A stretch of 64,000 nucleotides of DNA from Chryseobacterium gleum (GTDB taxonomy: Bacteria > Bacteroidota > Bacteroidia > Flavobacteriales_D > Crocinitomicaceae), in contig CAMDFN010000011.1 of assembly GCA_945897565.1 (NCBI GenBank), forward strand, positions 1 through 64,000, in the 5' to 3' direction. Positions 44,584 to 53,566 of the stretch are shown one piece after another. A program made the translations under genes and the position numbers. The notes below the pieces were generated by a model. It saw only the letters and a program-made list of their open reading frames with translations, had not been told where the DNA came from and made no database searches. Each line of letters opens with the position of its first letter. Within the stretch, counting starts at the first letter, position 1.

Positions 44584-46620
44584 ATGCAAAAAACTTTACT
44601 AATCGCCTTCATTTCTAGTTCTCTGCTCTTCGGCTGCTCGAGCTCAAAAGTGAAAAAATCCAATTCCGCGCAGTTGCAGACCATCGACCTCAAGGCCTTA
44701 GACTCCACCATTAGCCCGGCCGATGACTTCTTTTTATTTGCCAACGGTACTTGGATAGCCAACACCCAAATACCAGCAAGCGAATCGCGCTGGGGAAGCT
44801 TTAATGAGCTCGAACAGGCCAACAATCAAAAATTAGTAGTCCTCTTGAAAGAAGCAGGAAATAACCCTGGCGCATTGGGTTCTCAAAATCAACTTTTGGG
44901 GGCTTATTTCATGTCCTACACGAATATGGCGCGTAGAAATGAGTTAGGTTTGGCACCAATTCAAGAAGACTTACAAAAAATTGAAGCGCTCAATAACATT
45001 GAAGGCCTTCAAACAATTGTTTCTAGCTTGCACAAAGATGGCGTTGGTGCTTTCTTTGGTTTTGGCGTTGGGCAAGACCTCAAAAATGTCACCACCAATG
45101 TAGCTTACCTCGGTCAAGGTGGCATTGGCCTGCCAAATAGAGACTATTATTTCGACGAAAAATACGCAAGTATTCGCAGCGCATATGTCAAGCACATTGC
45201 CGCCTCTTTCACACTTGCTCAACTGACCGATGCAGCCACAGCAGCTCAAAAAGTCTTTGACTTTGAAATGAAACTTGCCCAATCAATGCTGCGCCCCTCT
45301 GAAATGCGCGAACCAGAAAAAACGTATAACAAACAAGCTTTTTCTGAAGTGCTGCGCAGTTTTGGCCCACACTTTAACTTTAAAACTTACTTGGCAGAAT
45401 TAGGCTGTCAGGCTCCAGATACTATCGTGGTCAGCAACCCTGTTTACAACATCCAACTCTCTCGGATCTGGGAAGATGTCTCAATTACAGATCTTAAAAG
45501 TTATTTGCAATGGTGCGTCATCAATCATTATGCTGGGCATCTCAACGAAGCGTTTGTCGATCTTAATTTTAGCTTCTACGAAGGCGTGCTGTCGGGCAAA
45601 CTCGAACAACAACCCATCTACGAACAAGCTATTGAAGAAATCACCAATTTAGAAGTTGGCGAACTTTTGGGCAAAGCGTTTGTCGACAAACATTTTTCGA
45701 AAGCAGCTCAAGATCGCGTCAATGAAATGGTAGACAACCTACTTTTTGTTTACAAAGAGCGCATCGAACAACTTGACTGGATGTCAGATGCCACTAAAAA
45801 AGAGGCCGTTATTAAACTCAATGCAATTGGCCGCAAGCTAGGCTTCCCTAGCAAATGGGAAGATTACTCAAGCCTGCGTTTTTTCCCGGATCGCTATGCC
45901 CTCAATTACAGTGAAATGAGTCGTTTTAGTGTCGCCAAAAACCTCACTGAACTCGGTAAACCTGTTGATCAAGAAAAATGGGGCATGCCTGCCCATATGG
46001 TCAATGCTTACTACCATCCTTTGCTCAACGAAATTGCTTTTCCTGCAGGCATCATGCAAGCGCCTTTTTTTGACGAAAAATTTGAAGACGCTGTCAATTA
46101 CGGACGCATCGGCATGGTCATTGGCCATGAGTTTACGCACGGCTTCGACGATATGGGTAGTAAATTTGCCGCCGACGGCTCTTTTACCAACTGGTGGACC
46201 GAAGAAGACCGCCTGCTTTTTGAAGAAAAAACAAAACTTTTGGGCGCCACCTTTTCTGGCTTTTGTCCGATAGAAGACCATTGCGTAAATCCAGAACTCA
46301 CCATGGGTGAAAATATCGCCGATTTAGGTGGCCTCACCATGGCGTATTATGCCTACAAAAGAACTGATGAATTCAAAGCAAATGAGCTTGTAGCTGGCTT
46401 TACGCCTGCACAGCGCTTTTTCATTGCCTATGCGCAACTTTGGAAAATCAAGTATACAGATGCCGAAATGAAGAAACGTTTGGCTACAGACCCGCATTCT
46501 CCAGGAATGTATCGCGTCAACGGACCACTCAAGAATTGCCCAGAGTTTTTTGAAGCTTTTCAGGTTCCGGAAGGAAGAGAGATGCGCAACGACGTTAAAA
46601 AAGTTGCCCGCATTTGGTAA
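44584..46620 (+). CDS. M13-family metallopeptidase, lipoprotein (PepO/neprilysin-like)
   Basis: 678 residues. The signal ends LLFGC, a lipobox (Cys about 18). The zinc motif HEFTH is at 515-519, the third ligand in GENIADLGGL near 580, and the substrate-binding NAYYHP segment near 475. Length is full for M13. Periplasmic or surface peptidase acting on short peptides. It overlaps the convergent hisS by 26 bases, the largest overlap in the window. Confidence 0.93.
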   Translation: MQKTLLIAFISSSLLFGCSSSKVKKSNSAQLQTIDLKALDSTISPADDFFLFANGTWIANTQIPASESRWGSFNELEQANNQKLVVLLKEAGNNPGALGSQNQLLGAYFMSYTNMARRNELGLAPIQEDLQKIEALNNIEGLQTIVSSLHKDGVGAFFGFGVGQDLKNVTTNVAYLGQGGIGLPNRDYYFDEKYASIRSAYVKHIAASFTLAQLTDAATAAQKVFDFEMKLAQSMLRPSEMREPEKTYNKQAFSEVLRSFGPHFNFKTYLAELGCQAPDTIVVSNPVYNIQLSRIWEDVSITDLKSYLQWCVINHYAGHLNEAFVDLNFSFYEGVLSGKLEQQPIYEQAIEEITNLEVGELLGKAFVDKHFSKAAQDRVNEMVDNLLFVYKERIEQLDWMSDATKKEAVIKLNAIGRKLGFPSKWEDYSSLRFFPDRYALNYSEMSRFSVAKNLTELGKPVDQEKWGMPAHMVNAYYHPLLNEIAFPAGIMQAPFFDEKFEDAVNYGRIGMVIGHEFTHGFDDMGSKFAADGSFTNWWTEEDRLLFEEKTKLLGATFSGFCPIEDHCVNPELTMGENIADLGGLTMAYYAYKRTDEFKANELVAGFTPAQRFFIAYAQLWKIKYTDAEMKKRLATDPHSPGMYRVNGPLKNCPEFFEAFQVPEGREMRNDVKKVARIW

Positions 46621-47971
46621 GAAAATCGGCGCTTGAGAGTTGTTCTTGAGCGCCTGTTTCCATATTTTTAAAACTGAGCATGCCTACGGCCGCTTCTTCG
46701 GCGCCGATCATCACGACATACCCTACATTGCGCTCATTGGCGTATTTGAGTTGCTTTTGCAACTTGGCAGCAGTTGGGTATAGTTCAGCTGCCAAACCTA
46801 AATTGCGCACCTGTTGAAGCAACTTCAAGCAATACTTTGCTTCTGCTGGCCCGAAATTGACAAACAACAAATCAAGCGTTCGGTCGAGTGCTTTTGGAAA
46901 GAGATCGAGTTCGGTCATGACGTCATAAATACGATCTGCTCCAAAAGAAATACCGACCCCAGACAAACCTTTGAGGCCAAACAGCGCCGTGAGGTCATCG
47001 TAGCGGCCACCGCCACAAATACTGCCCATCTTGACAGCATTGGCTTTCACTTCAAATATAGCGCCCGTATAATAGTTGAGCCCACGGGCTAGGGTCAAGT
47101 CAAAGATAAGCTCGCCGCGTTGCAGGCCAAGTTCGTTTACTTGCTCCAATACTTCGGAGAGTTCGTCGAGGCCTTTGAGGCCAATTTCGCTTTCAGCCAA
47201 ATAAGACCGTATGAGGCTCAACTTCGCTTCGTTTGTGCCTTCGAAAGCAAATAGCGGCTTGATTTTCTCGATAGAGGTAGCTGCAAAGCCTTTTTGCTCG
47301 AGTTCGGCAATGACGCCATCTTCGCCAATTTTATCAAGTTTATCAATCGCGACAGTCATGTCGACGATACGCGCAGCTTCTCCACAGACCTCTGCAATAC
47401 CACTCAGAATTTTGCGGTTGTTGATTTGTATGCGAAATCCTGGCAAACCCAAATTACTGAGTACTTCATCGAATATTTGAACGAGCTCTACCTCATACAT
47501 CAGTGCCTCAGAACCCACTACGTCTACATCGCATTGCGTAAACTCTTGGTAACGCCCATGCTGAGGGCGGTCTGCGCGCCAAACGGGCTGAATTTGATAG
47601 CGTTTAAAAGGAAAAGTAAGGTCGTTTTGATGCTGCACCACAAAACGTGCAAATGGCACTGTGAGGTCATAGCGCAATGCTTTTTCTGCCAATGAATTGG
47701 CAAAACGCGGTAGGTTATCCTGAGCCAATGCATCGAGATCGGCTTTTTTCATTTTCTCACCTGAATTTAAAATCCTGAAAATGAGGCGGTCACCCTCTTC
47801 ACCATACTTTCCCATGAGTGTAGTGGACAACTCAAAACTTGGGGTTTCTATTGGTGCATAGCCATAGCGCCTAAACACTTCCTTAATAGTTGCAAACATG
47901 TAATTGCGCTTGGCTACTTCTGTCGGAAGAAAATCACGGGTGCCTTTCGGAATTGCTGGTTTTTGAGCCAT
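46595..47971 (-). CDS. hisS: Histidine-tRNA ligase
   Basis: 458 residues, class II aminoacyl-tRNA synthetase. Motif 1 in the N-terminus (KGTRDFLPTE), motif 2 with KRYQIQPVWRADRPQHGRYQEF near 125, histidine-binding LARGLNYYTGAIFEV and GGGRYDDL, and the C-terminal anticodon domain. Normal length. Starts one base after ppx and so is cotranscribed with it. Confidence 0.95.
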   Translation of the reverse strand: MAQKPAIPKGTRDFLPTEVAKRNYMFATIKEVFRRYGYAPIETPSFELSTTLMGKYGEEGDRLIFRILNSGEKMKKADLDALAQDNLPRFANSLAEKALRYDLTVPFARFVVQHQNDLTFPFKRYQIQPVWRADRPQHGRYQEFTQCDVDVVGSEALMYEVELVQIFDEVLSNLGLPGFRIQINNRKILSGIAEVCGEAARIVDMTVAIDKLDKIGEDGVIAELEQKGFAATSIEKIKPLFAFEGTNEAKLSLIRSYLAESEIGLKGLDELSEVLEQVNELGLQRGELIFDLTLARGLNYYTGAIFEVKANAVKMGSICGGGRYDDLTALFGLKGLSGVGISFGADRIYDVMTELDLFPKALDRTLDLLFVNFGPAEAKYCLKLLQQVRNLGLAAELYPTAAKLQKQLKYANERNVGYVVMIGAEEAAVGMLSFKNMETGAQEQLSSADFLTKCGQLF

Positions 47972-47972
47972 T

Positions 47973-48854
47973 TTAAAAATTGGTATTTTGAAGATATAAT
48001 TGGTAAATCACACCGTCTGATAATCCGATTTTAGGAACAACAAGCGTGTTTTGCCCCAAAGCGTTTAGGGCCGTGATGTAAATATTTAAGGCCGGAACAA
48101 TGACATCGGCGCGATCTGGCTTCAGCTGGTATTGATCACAGCGCTCTTCTAGGGAAAGAACTCTTAATTTATCGTGTAAGTCAACTAAGGATGCAAGCGT
48201 TAAGGTTTCTTTTTGTTTGGGGTTGATCATTTTGAGGGCGCGGTTGATGTTTCCGCCTGTACCAAAAATAAGGTGTGCTTCGTCTAAGCGAACGTTTTGT
48301 TGAATCCATGCTGAAAACTCAGACCAAGTTTGTTCATTTGTTTTTCCTTTTAAGATGCGAATAGTACCGAGCTCAAACGACCGCGCAGCAACTTTTTGAC
48401 CATGCTCAAAAATACTGATTTCGGTACTGCCTCCTCCTACATCTACCACCACAAACTGCTGTTGTTTTTGCAACTGTAACAATTCAAAGGAGTTGAAAAT
48501 AAGTTGTGCTTCTTCGTCACCTGAGATGATTTCGATATGCACCCCCGTCTCTTGTAAAATTTGCTTGGCAATTTTCTTGCCGTTACTGGCCTCTCTCATT
48601 GCTGAGGTGGCAACAGCCCTGAGAACACTTACCTCTTCGGCAACAACCAGAAAACTAAATGCTTGAATGGTTTGTTGAAATTGCAGGGCCTTTTGTGCAC
48701 TGATTTTACCCTTATCAAAAACTTCTTCACCCAAGCGCAACGGCACCCGATAATAGGCAAGTTTCTGTAAATGAATGCGCCCTTCGATTTGAGTTACGTT
48801 GGCAATCAAGAGCCTTGCGGCGTTGGTTCCGATATCTATGGCGGCAAATTTCAT
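47973..48854 (-). CDS. Ppx/GppA phosphatase, short form
   Basis: 293 residues. Two phosphate-binding loops of the ASKHA fold: AAIDIGTNAARLLIA at the start and VVVDVGGGSTEISIF near 135. Only the N-terminal actin-like two-domain core is present; the long C-terminal HD part of E. coli Ppx is missing, as is usual in this phylum. Hydrolyses polyphosphate or (p)ppGpp; which one is open. It is followed by hisS after one base and shares a divergent region with yqgE. Confidence 0.88.
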   Translation of the reverse strand: MKFAAIDIGTNAARLLIANVTQIEGRIHLQKLAYYRVPLRLGEEVFDKGKISAQKALQFQQTIQAFSFLVVAEEVSVLRAVATSAMREASNGKKIAKQILQETGVHIEIISGDEEAQLIFNSFELLQLQKQQQFVVVDVGGGSTEISIFEHGQKVAARSFELGTIRILKGKTNEQTWSEFSAWIQQNVRLDEAHLIFGTGGNINRALKMINPKQKETLTLASLVDLHDKLRVLSLEERCDQYQLKPDRADVIVPALNIYITALNALGQNTLVVPKIGLSDGVIYQLYLQNTNF

Positions 48855-48858
48855 TTAG

Positions 48859-48866
48859 CAAAATTA
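48859..48866 (-). promoter_or_regulatory. -7 box for ppx-hisS
   Basis: TAATTTTG on the minus strand (48866-48859), four bases before ATG 48854, exact TAnnTTTG match. Confidence 0.6.
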
Positions 48867-48918
48867 AACAATGCCGTTTGCAAACAGCAAAATATTTTGT
48901 TTATTTGTTTTCTACAAG

Positions 48919-49500
48919 ATGAAGATCCGCCAAAGACATGTTTTTAAATCCAAAGCAGCTCCCCAACAAGGCAGCCTCTTGCTTGCTGAACCACACCTCA
49001 CCGAAGCGTTTTTTCAGCGCGCAGCCATATTGATCATTGCCCACGACACCACCGAAAGTTTTGGCTTGGTCGTCAATCATCCTTCAGAGCTCTTATTAAG
49101 CGATCTTTTTGACCACATAGAACTCGATTTACCTATTTACAACGGAGGCCCAGTTGCACCCGAACAACTTTTTTACTTGCATCGCTTTGCGCACATCAAA
49201 GGTGCCAAACGTGTTACTGAACATCTTTACTTCGGCGGCGACTGGCAAGAAGTACTGACCAGTGCTATTGGGCTCAAAAAACCGCAAGAACACTTGCGCC
49301 TATTTGCAGGTTATGCGGGCTGGGGTGCCCAACAACTCGATGAAGAGCTACAAGAGTACACCTGGATTTGCACCACCGACTTCCAAGATCAAACGCTTTT
49401 CACAGCAAACCCAGCTACCATTTGGAAAAATAGCCTGCTCGAACAAGGACCAAACCTCTCCCTGTTTGCGCATTTTCCGCTCAATGTCTCCGACAATTAA
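48919..49500 (+). CDS. yqgE: YqgE/AlgH-family protein
   Basis: 193 residues. GSLLLAEPHLTEAFFQRAAILIIAHDTTESFGLVVNHPSE at about 18-57 is the family signature. PIYNGGPVAPEQLFYLHR and AGYAGWGAQQLDEEL follow. The function of the family is uncertain; AlgH has been tied to regulation in Pseudomonas. The frame is open upstream to 48871, where it is antisense to the ppx promoter, so ATG 48919 is preferred. Confidence 0.88.
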   Translation: MKIRQRHVFKSKAAPQQGSLLLAEPHLTEAFFQRAAILIIAHDTTESFGLVVNHPSELLLSDLFDHIELDLPIYNGGPVAPEQLFYLHRFAHIKGAKRVTEHLYFGGDWQEVLTSAIGLKKPQEHLRLFAGYAGWGAQQLDEELQEYTWICTTDFQDQTLFTANPATIWKNSLLEQGPNLSLFAHFPLNVSDN

Positions 49501-49513
49501 AAGCGTCATTCAC

Positions 49514-49543
49514 TTGTTTTTCAGGTAATTATTGCTACCTTTG
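49514..49543 (+). promoter_or_regulatory. Promoter for rpsA
   Basis: TTG (49514-49516), 19 bases, TACCTTTG (49536-49543). It matches the consensus fully and sits 96 bases before ATG 49640, leaving an unusually long leader for this window. Confidence 0.8.
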
Positions 49544-49639
49544 CACCTCAATTTACGTGTGCTCCCTGAAAGCACGACTTGTTATTGTTTAACAACTTTC
49601 TGATATTCAGGGTATTAGGAATACAAATTTTTCCGCCTT
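49544..49639 (+). promoter_or_regulatory. Structured rpsA 5' leader
   Basis: About 90 bases. CCCTGAA (49564-49570) can pair with TTCAGGG (49606-49612) to close a loop that contains a smaller TTGTT...AACAA hairpin. An alternative GTGCT/AGCAC stem overlaps the first strand. S1 controls its own translation in E. coli, so an autoregulatory leader is plausible here. Confidence 0.45.
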
Positions 49640-51427
49640 ATGGCTAAAAACATTGAACCGCAGGGAACTGCAGATTTTGATTGGGAAGCACTCGAATTGG
49701 ATGGCTACAATCATGTAGAACGCTCCGAACTCGGAGATCGCTACGAAAAAACCTTGACTTCCATCATGGAAAAAGAAGTCATTCAAGGTACTGTTGTCTT
49801 GATCAACAAAAAAGAAGTAATCATTAATATTGGTTATAAATCTGAAGGTGTTGTTGCTGCCAACGAATTCCGTTACAATCAAGAACTCAAAGCTGGCGAC
49901 GTTGTAGACGTTTATGTTGACTGTCTTGAAGACAAAACAGGTCAATTGATCGTTTCTCACCGTACTGCTCGCATGCACAGCGCTTGGATTCGCGTCAACG
50001 ACGTATTGCGCACAGGTGAAATCATCACTGGTTTTGTAAAATGCAGAACTAAAGGTGGCTTGATCGTAGACGTATTCGGAATCGAAGCCTTCTTACCAGG
50101 ATCTCAAATTGACGTGAAGCCTATTCGCGACTACGACATCTACGTTGGTAAAAACATGGAATTCAAAGTTGTTAAAATCAACGAAGAATTCCGCAATGTA
50201 GTTGTATCTCACAAAGCACTCATCGAGGCTGAACTCGAGGAACAAAAGAAACAAATCATCTCTGGTCTCGAAAAAGGACAAGTTTTGGAAGGTGTGGTTA
50301 AAAACATCACTTCATACGGTGTCTTTATCGACCTCGGTGGTGTTGACGGCCTCATCCACATCACAGACCTTTCTTGGGGACGCGTTACGCATCCAGAAGA
50401 AATGCTTGAATTGGATCAAAAAATCAATGTGGTTATCCTCGATTTCGACGACGACAAAAAACGCATTGCACTTGGCTTGAAACAATTGCAACCACATCCA
50501 TGGGATTCACTCGACACCAACCTTAATGTTGGCGACAAAGTCACTGGTAAAGTTGTTGTCATGGCAGACTACGGCGCATTCATCGAAATCGCTGCTGGTG
50601 TAGAGGGCCTTATCCACGTTTCAGAAATGAGCTGGTCACAACACCTTCGCTCTGCTCAAGACTTCCTCAAAATCGGCGACAGCGTAGAAGCGGTTGTGCT
50701 TACCCTTGACCGCGAAGAACGCAAAATGTCATTGGGTATCAAACAACTCATGCCAGATCCATGGAACGACATCGAAATCAAATATGCAGTTGGCACCCGC
50801 CACACAGCTAAAGTGCGCAACTTCACCAACTTTGGTGTATTTGTAGAACTAGAAGAAGGTGTAGACGGCCTCATCCACATTTCTGACCTCTCATGGCAGA
50901 AAAAAATCAAGCACCCATCTGAGTTCTGCAAAGTTGGCGACGCTATGGAAGTGCTCGTATTAGAAATCGACCGCGACAACCGACGCATTTCTTTGGGTCA
51001 TAAACAACTCGAAGAAAATCCTTGGGATGTATTTGAAAACACATTCTCAGAAGGAAGCGTACACAGCGGCACGATCATCGATATGAAAGATAAATCAGGT
51101 ATCGTTGCTTTGCCATACGGTGTAGAGGGTATTTGCCCATCTAAGCACCTTCGCAAAGAAGATGGTTCTAACGCCAAAGTTGAAGACACCCTTGACTTCA
51201 AAGTCATTGAATTCAACAAAGACGCTAAGAAAATCGTTTTGTCTCACACCCGTCTTTTCGAAGAAGGTGAAGACAAACCATCTACTCCGAGCAAAGGCGG
51301 TAAGAAACCAAGTGGTAATTCTACCGACCAAGCAGTGAAAGCGATCAACCAAAGTGCAGAGAAATCTACCCTTGGTGACCTCAATGCACTTTCTGAATTA
51401 AAAGAAAAAATGGAGCGCGGCGAATAA
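49640..51427 (+). CDS. rpsA: 30S ribosomal protein S1
   Basis: 595 residues with six S1 OB-fold repeats visible at about 52, 130, 213, 298, 385 and 472. Examples are VVKNITSYGVFIDLGGVDGL, VVMADYGAFIEIAAGVEGL and VRNFTNFGVFVELEEGVDGL; repeats 3-5 are the most regular and repeat 6 is degenerate. The C-terminal tail is low-complexity and lysine/serine-rich. It binds mRNA on the 30S subunit. Codon use looks biased to frequent codons, as for a highly expressed gene. A very strong terminator follows. Confidence 0.95.
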   Translation: MAKNIEPQGTADFDWEALELDGYNHVERSELGDRYEKTLTSIMEKEVIQGTVVLINKKEVIINIGYKSEGVVAANEFRYNQELKAGDVVDVYVDCLEDKTGQLIVSHRTARMHSAWIRVNDVLRTGEIITGFVKCRTKGGLIVDVFGIEAFLPGSQIDVKPIRDYDIYVGKNMEFKVVKINEEFRNVVVSHKALIEAELEEQKKQIISGLEKGQVLEGVVKNITSYGVFIDLGGVDGLIHITDLSWGRVTHPEEMLELDQKINVVILDFDDDKKRIALGLKQLQPHPWDSLDTNLNVGDKVTGKVVVMADYGAFIEIAAGVEGLIHVSEMSWSQHLRSAQDFLKIGDSVEAVVLTLDREERKMSLGIKQLMPDPWNDIEIKYAVGTRHTAKVRNFTNFGVFVELEEGVDGLIHISDLSWQKKIKHPSEFCKVGDAMEVLVLEIDRDNRRISLGHKQLEENPWDVFENTFSEGSVHSGTIIDMKDKSGIVALPYGVEGICPSKHLRKEDGSNAKVEDTLDFKVIEFNKDAKKIVLSHTRLFEEGEDKPSTPSKGGKKPSGNSTDQAVKAINQSAEKSTLGDLNALSELKEKMERGE

Positions 51428-51445
51428 GCCCATCCAAATCCAATG

Positions 51446-51470
51446 AAAGGGGGCTTCGGCCCCCTTTTTT
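51446..51470 (+). terminator. Strong intrinsic terminator after rpsA
   Basis: AAAGGGGGC pairs with GCCCCCTTT around a TTCG tetraloop, followed by further T residues (51465-51470). It starts 19 bases after the rpsA stop. Confidence 0.93.
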
Positions 51471-51471
51471 A

Positions 51472-51504
51472 TTGCCGTCTTTCTCAAATTTATACTTAAC
51501 TTTA
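51472..51504 (+). promoter_or_regulatory. Variant promoter for the fur operon
   Basis: TTG (51472-51474), 22 bases, TAACTTTA (51497-51504; one mismatch to TAnnTTTG), then 11 bases to ATG 51516. Confidence 0.45.
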
Positions 51505-51515
51505 GCCCCTGAAAG

Positions 51516-51962
51516 ATGGGAACAAATCAAATTTCAACAATCGTAAAAGATATTTTTGCTGCCTACCTAGAGCAAAATAGCCACCGCAAAACTCCGGAAC
51601 GCTTTGCCATACTCGCAGAAATCTACGCTTACGAAGGTCACTTCGATATAGAGTCACTCTATATCAAAATGAAAAACCACAATTACCGCGTTTCGCGTGC
51701 AACACTTTACAACACCATCGAACTCCTCTTGGCTTGTAATTTGGTTCGAAAGCACCAGTTTGGCAAAAACTTGGCGCAGTTTGAAAAATCTCATGCTTCC
51801 AAACAGCACGACCACCTTATCATTACAGACACCGGAGAGGTGATTGAATTTTGCGATCCCCGCATTCAACAAATTAAAGCAACCATTGAAGAACTTTTCG
51901 GTGTAGCTGTTCAACACCACTCGCTCTATTTTTACGGTATTAAAAAAAACAAGCAGGACTAA
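51516..51962 (+). CDS. Fur-family transcriptional regulator
   Basis: 148 residues. An N-terminal winged helix contains [31 protein letters not shown] and [21 protein letters not shown]. The metal-site segment is [17 protein letters not shown]. It lacks the C-terminal CxxC pairs that hold structural zinc in many Fur proteins; only C127-region FCDPRI is present. Regulated metal or peroxide response unknown. The stop overlaps the STAS start by one base (TAATG), first of a four-gene run to the OstA-like gene. Confidence 0.88.
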   Translation: MGTNQISTIVKDIFAAYLEQNSHRKTPERFAILAEIYAYEGHFDIESLYIKMKNHNYRVSRATLYNTIELLLACNLVRKHQFGKNLAQFEKSHASKQHDHLIITDTGEVIEFCDPRIQQIKATIEELFGVAVQHHSLYFYGIKKNKQD

Positions 51963-52300
51963 TGGAAGTACAGGTTTTACAAAACGGACCCTTGAGCATA
52001 CTCAAGTTGGAAGGCCGATTTTTTACAGAGAATGACAGAGAAAACGCCATTGAAAAACTCGACCAAATCGACAACTGGAATTTAGTCATTGATTTGTCAG
52101 AGCTGGAATACATCAACTCTACGGGCATCGCATTTTTGGTCAAAACACTCACACGCTCGAGGCTCAACTTAGGTGACACCGTGCTCTATCGACCAAACAC
52201 ACAACTCAATAAAATATTTGAACTAACCCGTATGGAACACATATTTGGGATTTTTCAAGATATCGAACAAATTAAAAAGTTTTTTGAACAAGTATCATGA
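51962..52300 (+). CDS. STAS-domain protein (anti-anti-sigma-factor-like)
   Basis: 112 residues, a single STAS domain. LVIDLSELEYINSTGIAFLVKTL carries the conserved serine in NSTG, the residue phosphorylated by partner kinases in SpoIIAA-type proteins. No anti-sigma kinase is nearby. Placed between fur and purA with one- and four-base overlaps, so tightly cotranscribed. Confidence 0.87.
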   Translation: MEVQVLQNGPLSILKLEGRFFTENDRENAIEKLDQIDNWNLVIDLSELEYINSTGIAFLVKTLTRSRLNLGDTVLYRPNTQLNKIFELTRMEHIFGIFQDIEQIKKFFEQVS

Positions 52301-53565
52301 AGGTAGACGTACTATTAGGCTTACAATGGGGAGATGAAGGCAAAGGAAAAATTGTCGATGTACTCACACCTTCCTACGACATCATTGCCCGATTCCAAGG
52401 AGGCCCCAACGCAGGCCACACCTTAGAGTTTGAAGGCATCAAACACGTATTGCACACCATACCATCGGGTATTTTTCATCCGCATGTGATCAATTTAGTC
52501 GGAAACGGCGTGGTCATTGATCCAGTGGTGTTTAGTGCAGAACTCGACAAACTCAAGCCTTTTGGTATTGACTTCAGTTCTCGCTTATTGCTTTCCAAAA
52601 AAGCACACTTGATTTTACCGACTCACAAATTGCTAGATGCCGCCTCAGAGCAAGCCAAAGGAAAAGATAAAATTGGCTCTACACTCAAAGGAATAGGCCC
52701 CACCTACATGGACAAAACTGGTCGCAATGGTTTGCGTGTGGGAGATATTTTCTCGCCAAATTTCATGGGTAAATACAAAGCCCTCGTTGAAAAACATGAA
52801 GGTATCCTTGTTCGCCATAAAGAATTCACCTACAATTTAGCTGCACTCGAACAACCTTGGTTTGAGGCCATCGAAATATTGAAATCATTGCAAGCTGTAG
52901 ACTCCGAACACTACCTCAATCAGGCCCTGCAAAACGGTAAAAAAGTTTTGGCAGAAGGCGCACAAGGCACCATGCTCGATATCGATTTTGGCACCTATCC
53001 GTTTGTTACTTCATCCAACACCGTTACCGCCGGCACCTGCACAGGTCTGGGTATTGCACCAACTAAAATTGGTTCAGTGATCGGTATTTTCAAAGCTTAC
53101 TGTACACGCGTGGGTAGCGGGCCCTTCCCTACTGAACTCAACGATGCTACAGGCGAACTCATCCGCAAAGAAGGCAATGAATTTGGCGCCACCACAGGCA
53201 GACCACGTCGTTGCGGTTGGCTAGACCTCGTTCAATTGCGCTACGCCATTATGGTCAATGGTGTTTCAGAACTCGCCATGATGAAAAGCGATGTGCTTGG
53301 CATATTTGAACATATCAATGTGTGTACACACTACCTCATTAATGGTGAAAAAATCACCGATTTCCCATATGACGTCACGGATCTCGACATCGAGCCCATC
53401 TACGAACAACTCGAAGGATGGCATTGTGACCTCACCGAATTAGAAAACTTTGAAACCGCTCCAGCGCCCCTAAAAGACTACGTCACGTATTTAGAAGCAC
53501 AATTAAACATTCCAATTCGCGTTATTTCTGTCGGGCCAGACCGCAAACAGACACTCCAAAATTAA
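52297..53565 (+). CDS. purA: Adenylosuccinate synthetase
   Basis: 422 residues. The GTP-binding QWGDEGKGKIVD is at about 10-21, FQGGPNAGHTL near 35, GIGPTYMDK near 132, EGAQGTMLDIDFGTYPFVTSSNT near 220 and TGRPRRCGWLDLV near 300. Makes adenylosuccinate from IMP and aspartate with GTP in AMP synthesis. Overlaps the STAS stop by four bases; the OstA-like gene follows after one base. Confidence 0.95.
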   Translation: MKVDVLLGLQWGDEGKGKIVDVLTPSYDIIARFQGGPNAGHTLEFEGIKHVLHTIPSGIFHPHVINLVGNGVVIDPVVFSAELDKLKPFGIDFSSRLLLSKKAHLILPTHKLLDAASEQAKGKDKIGSTLKGIGPTYMDKTGRNGLRVGDIFSPNFMGKYKALVEKHEGILVRHKEFTYNLAALEQPWFEAIEILKSLQAVDSEHYLNQALQNGKKVLAEGAQGTMLDIDFGTYPFVTSSNTVTAGTCTGLGIAPTKIGSVIGIFKAYCTRVGSGPFPTELNDATGELIRKEGNEFGATTGRPRRCGWLDLVQLRYAIMVNGVSELAMMKSDVLGIFEHINVCTHYLINGEKITDFPYDVTDLDIEPIYEQLEGWHCDLTELENFETAPAPLKDYVTYLEAQLNIPIRVISVGPDRKQTLQN

Positions 53566-53566
53566 A

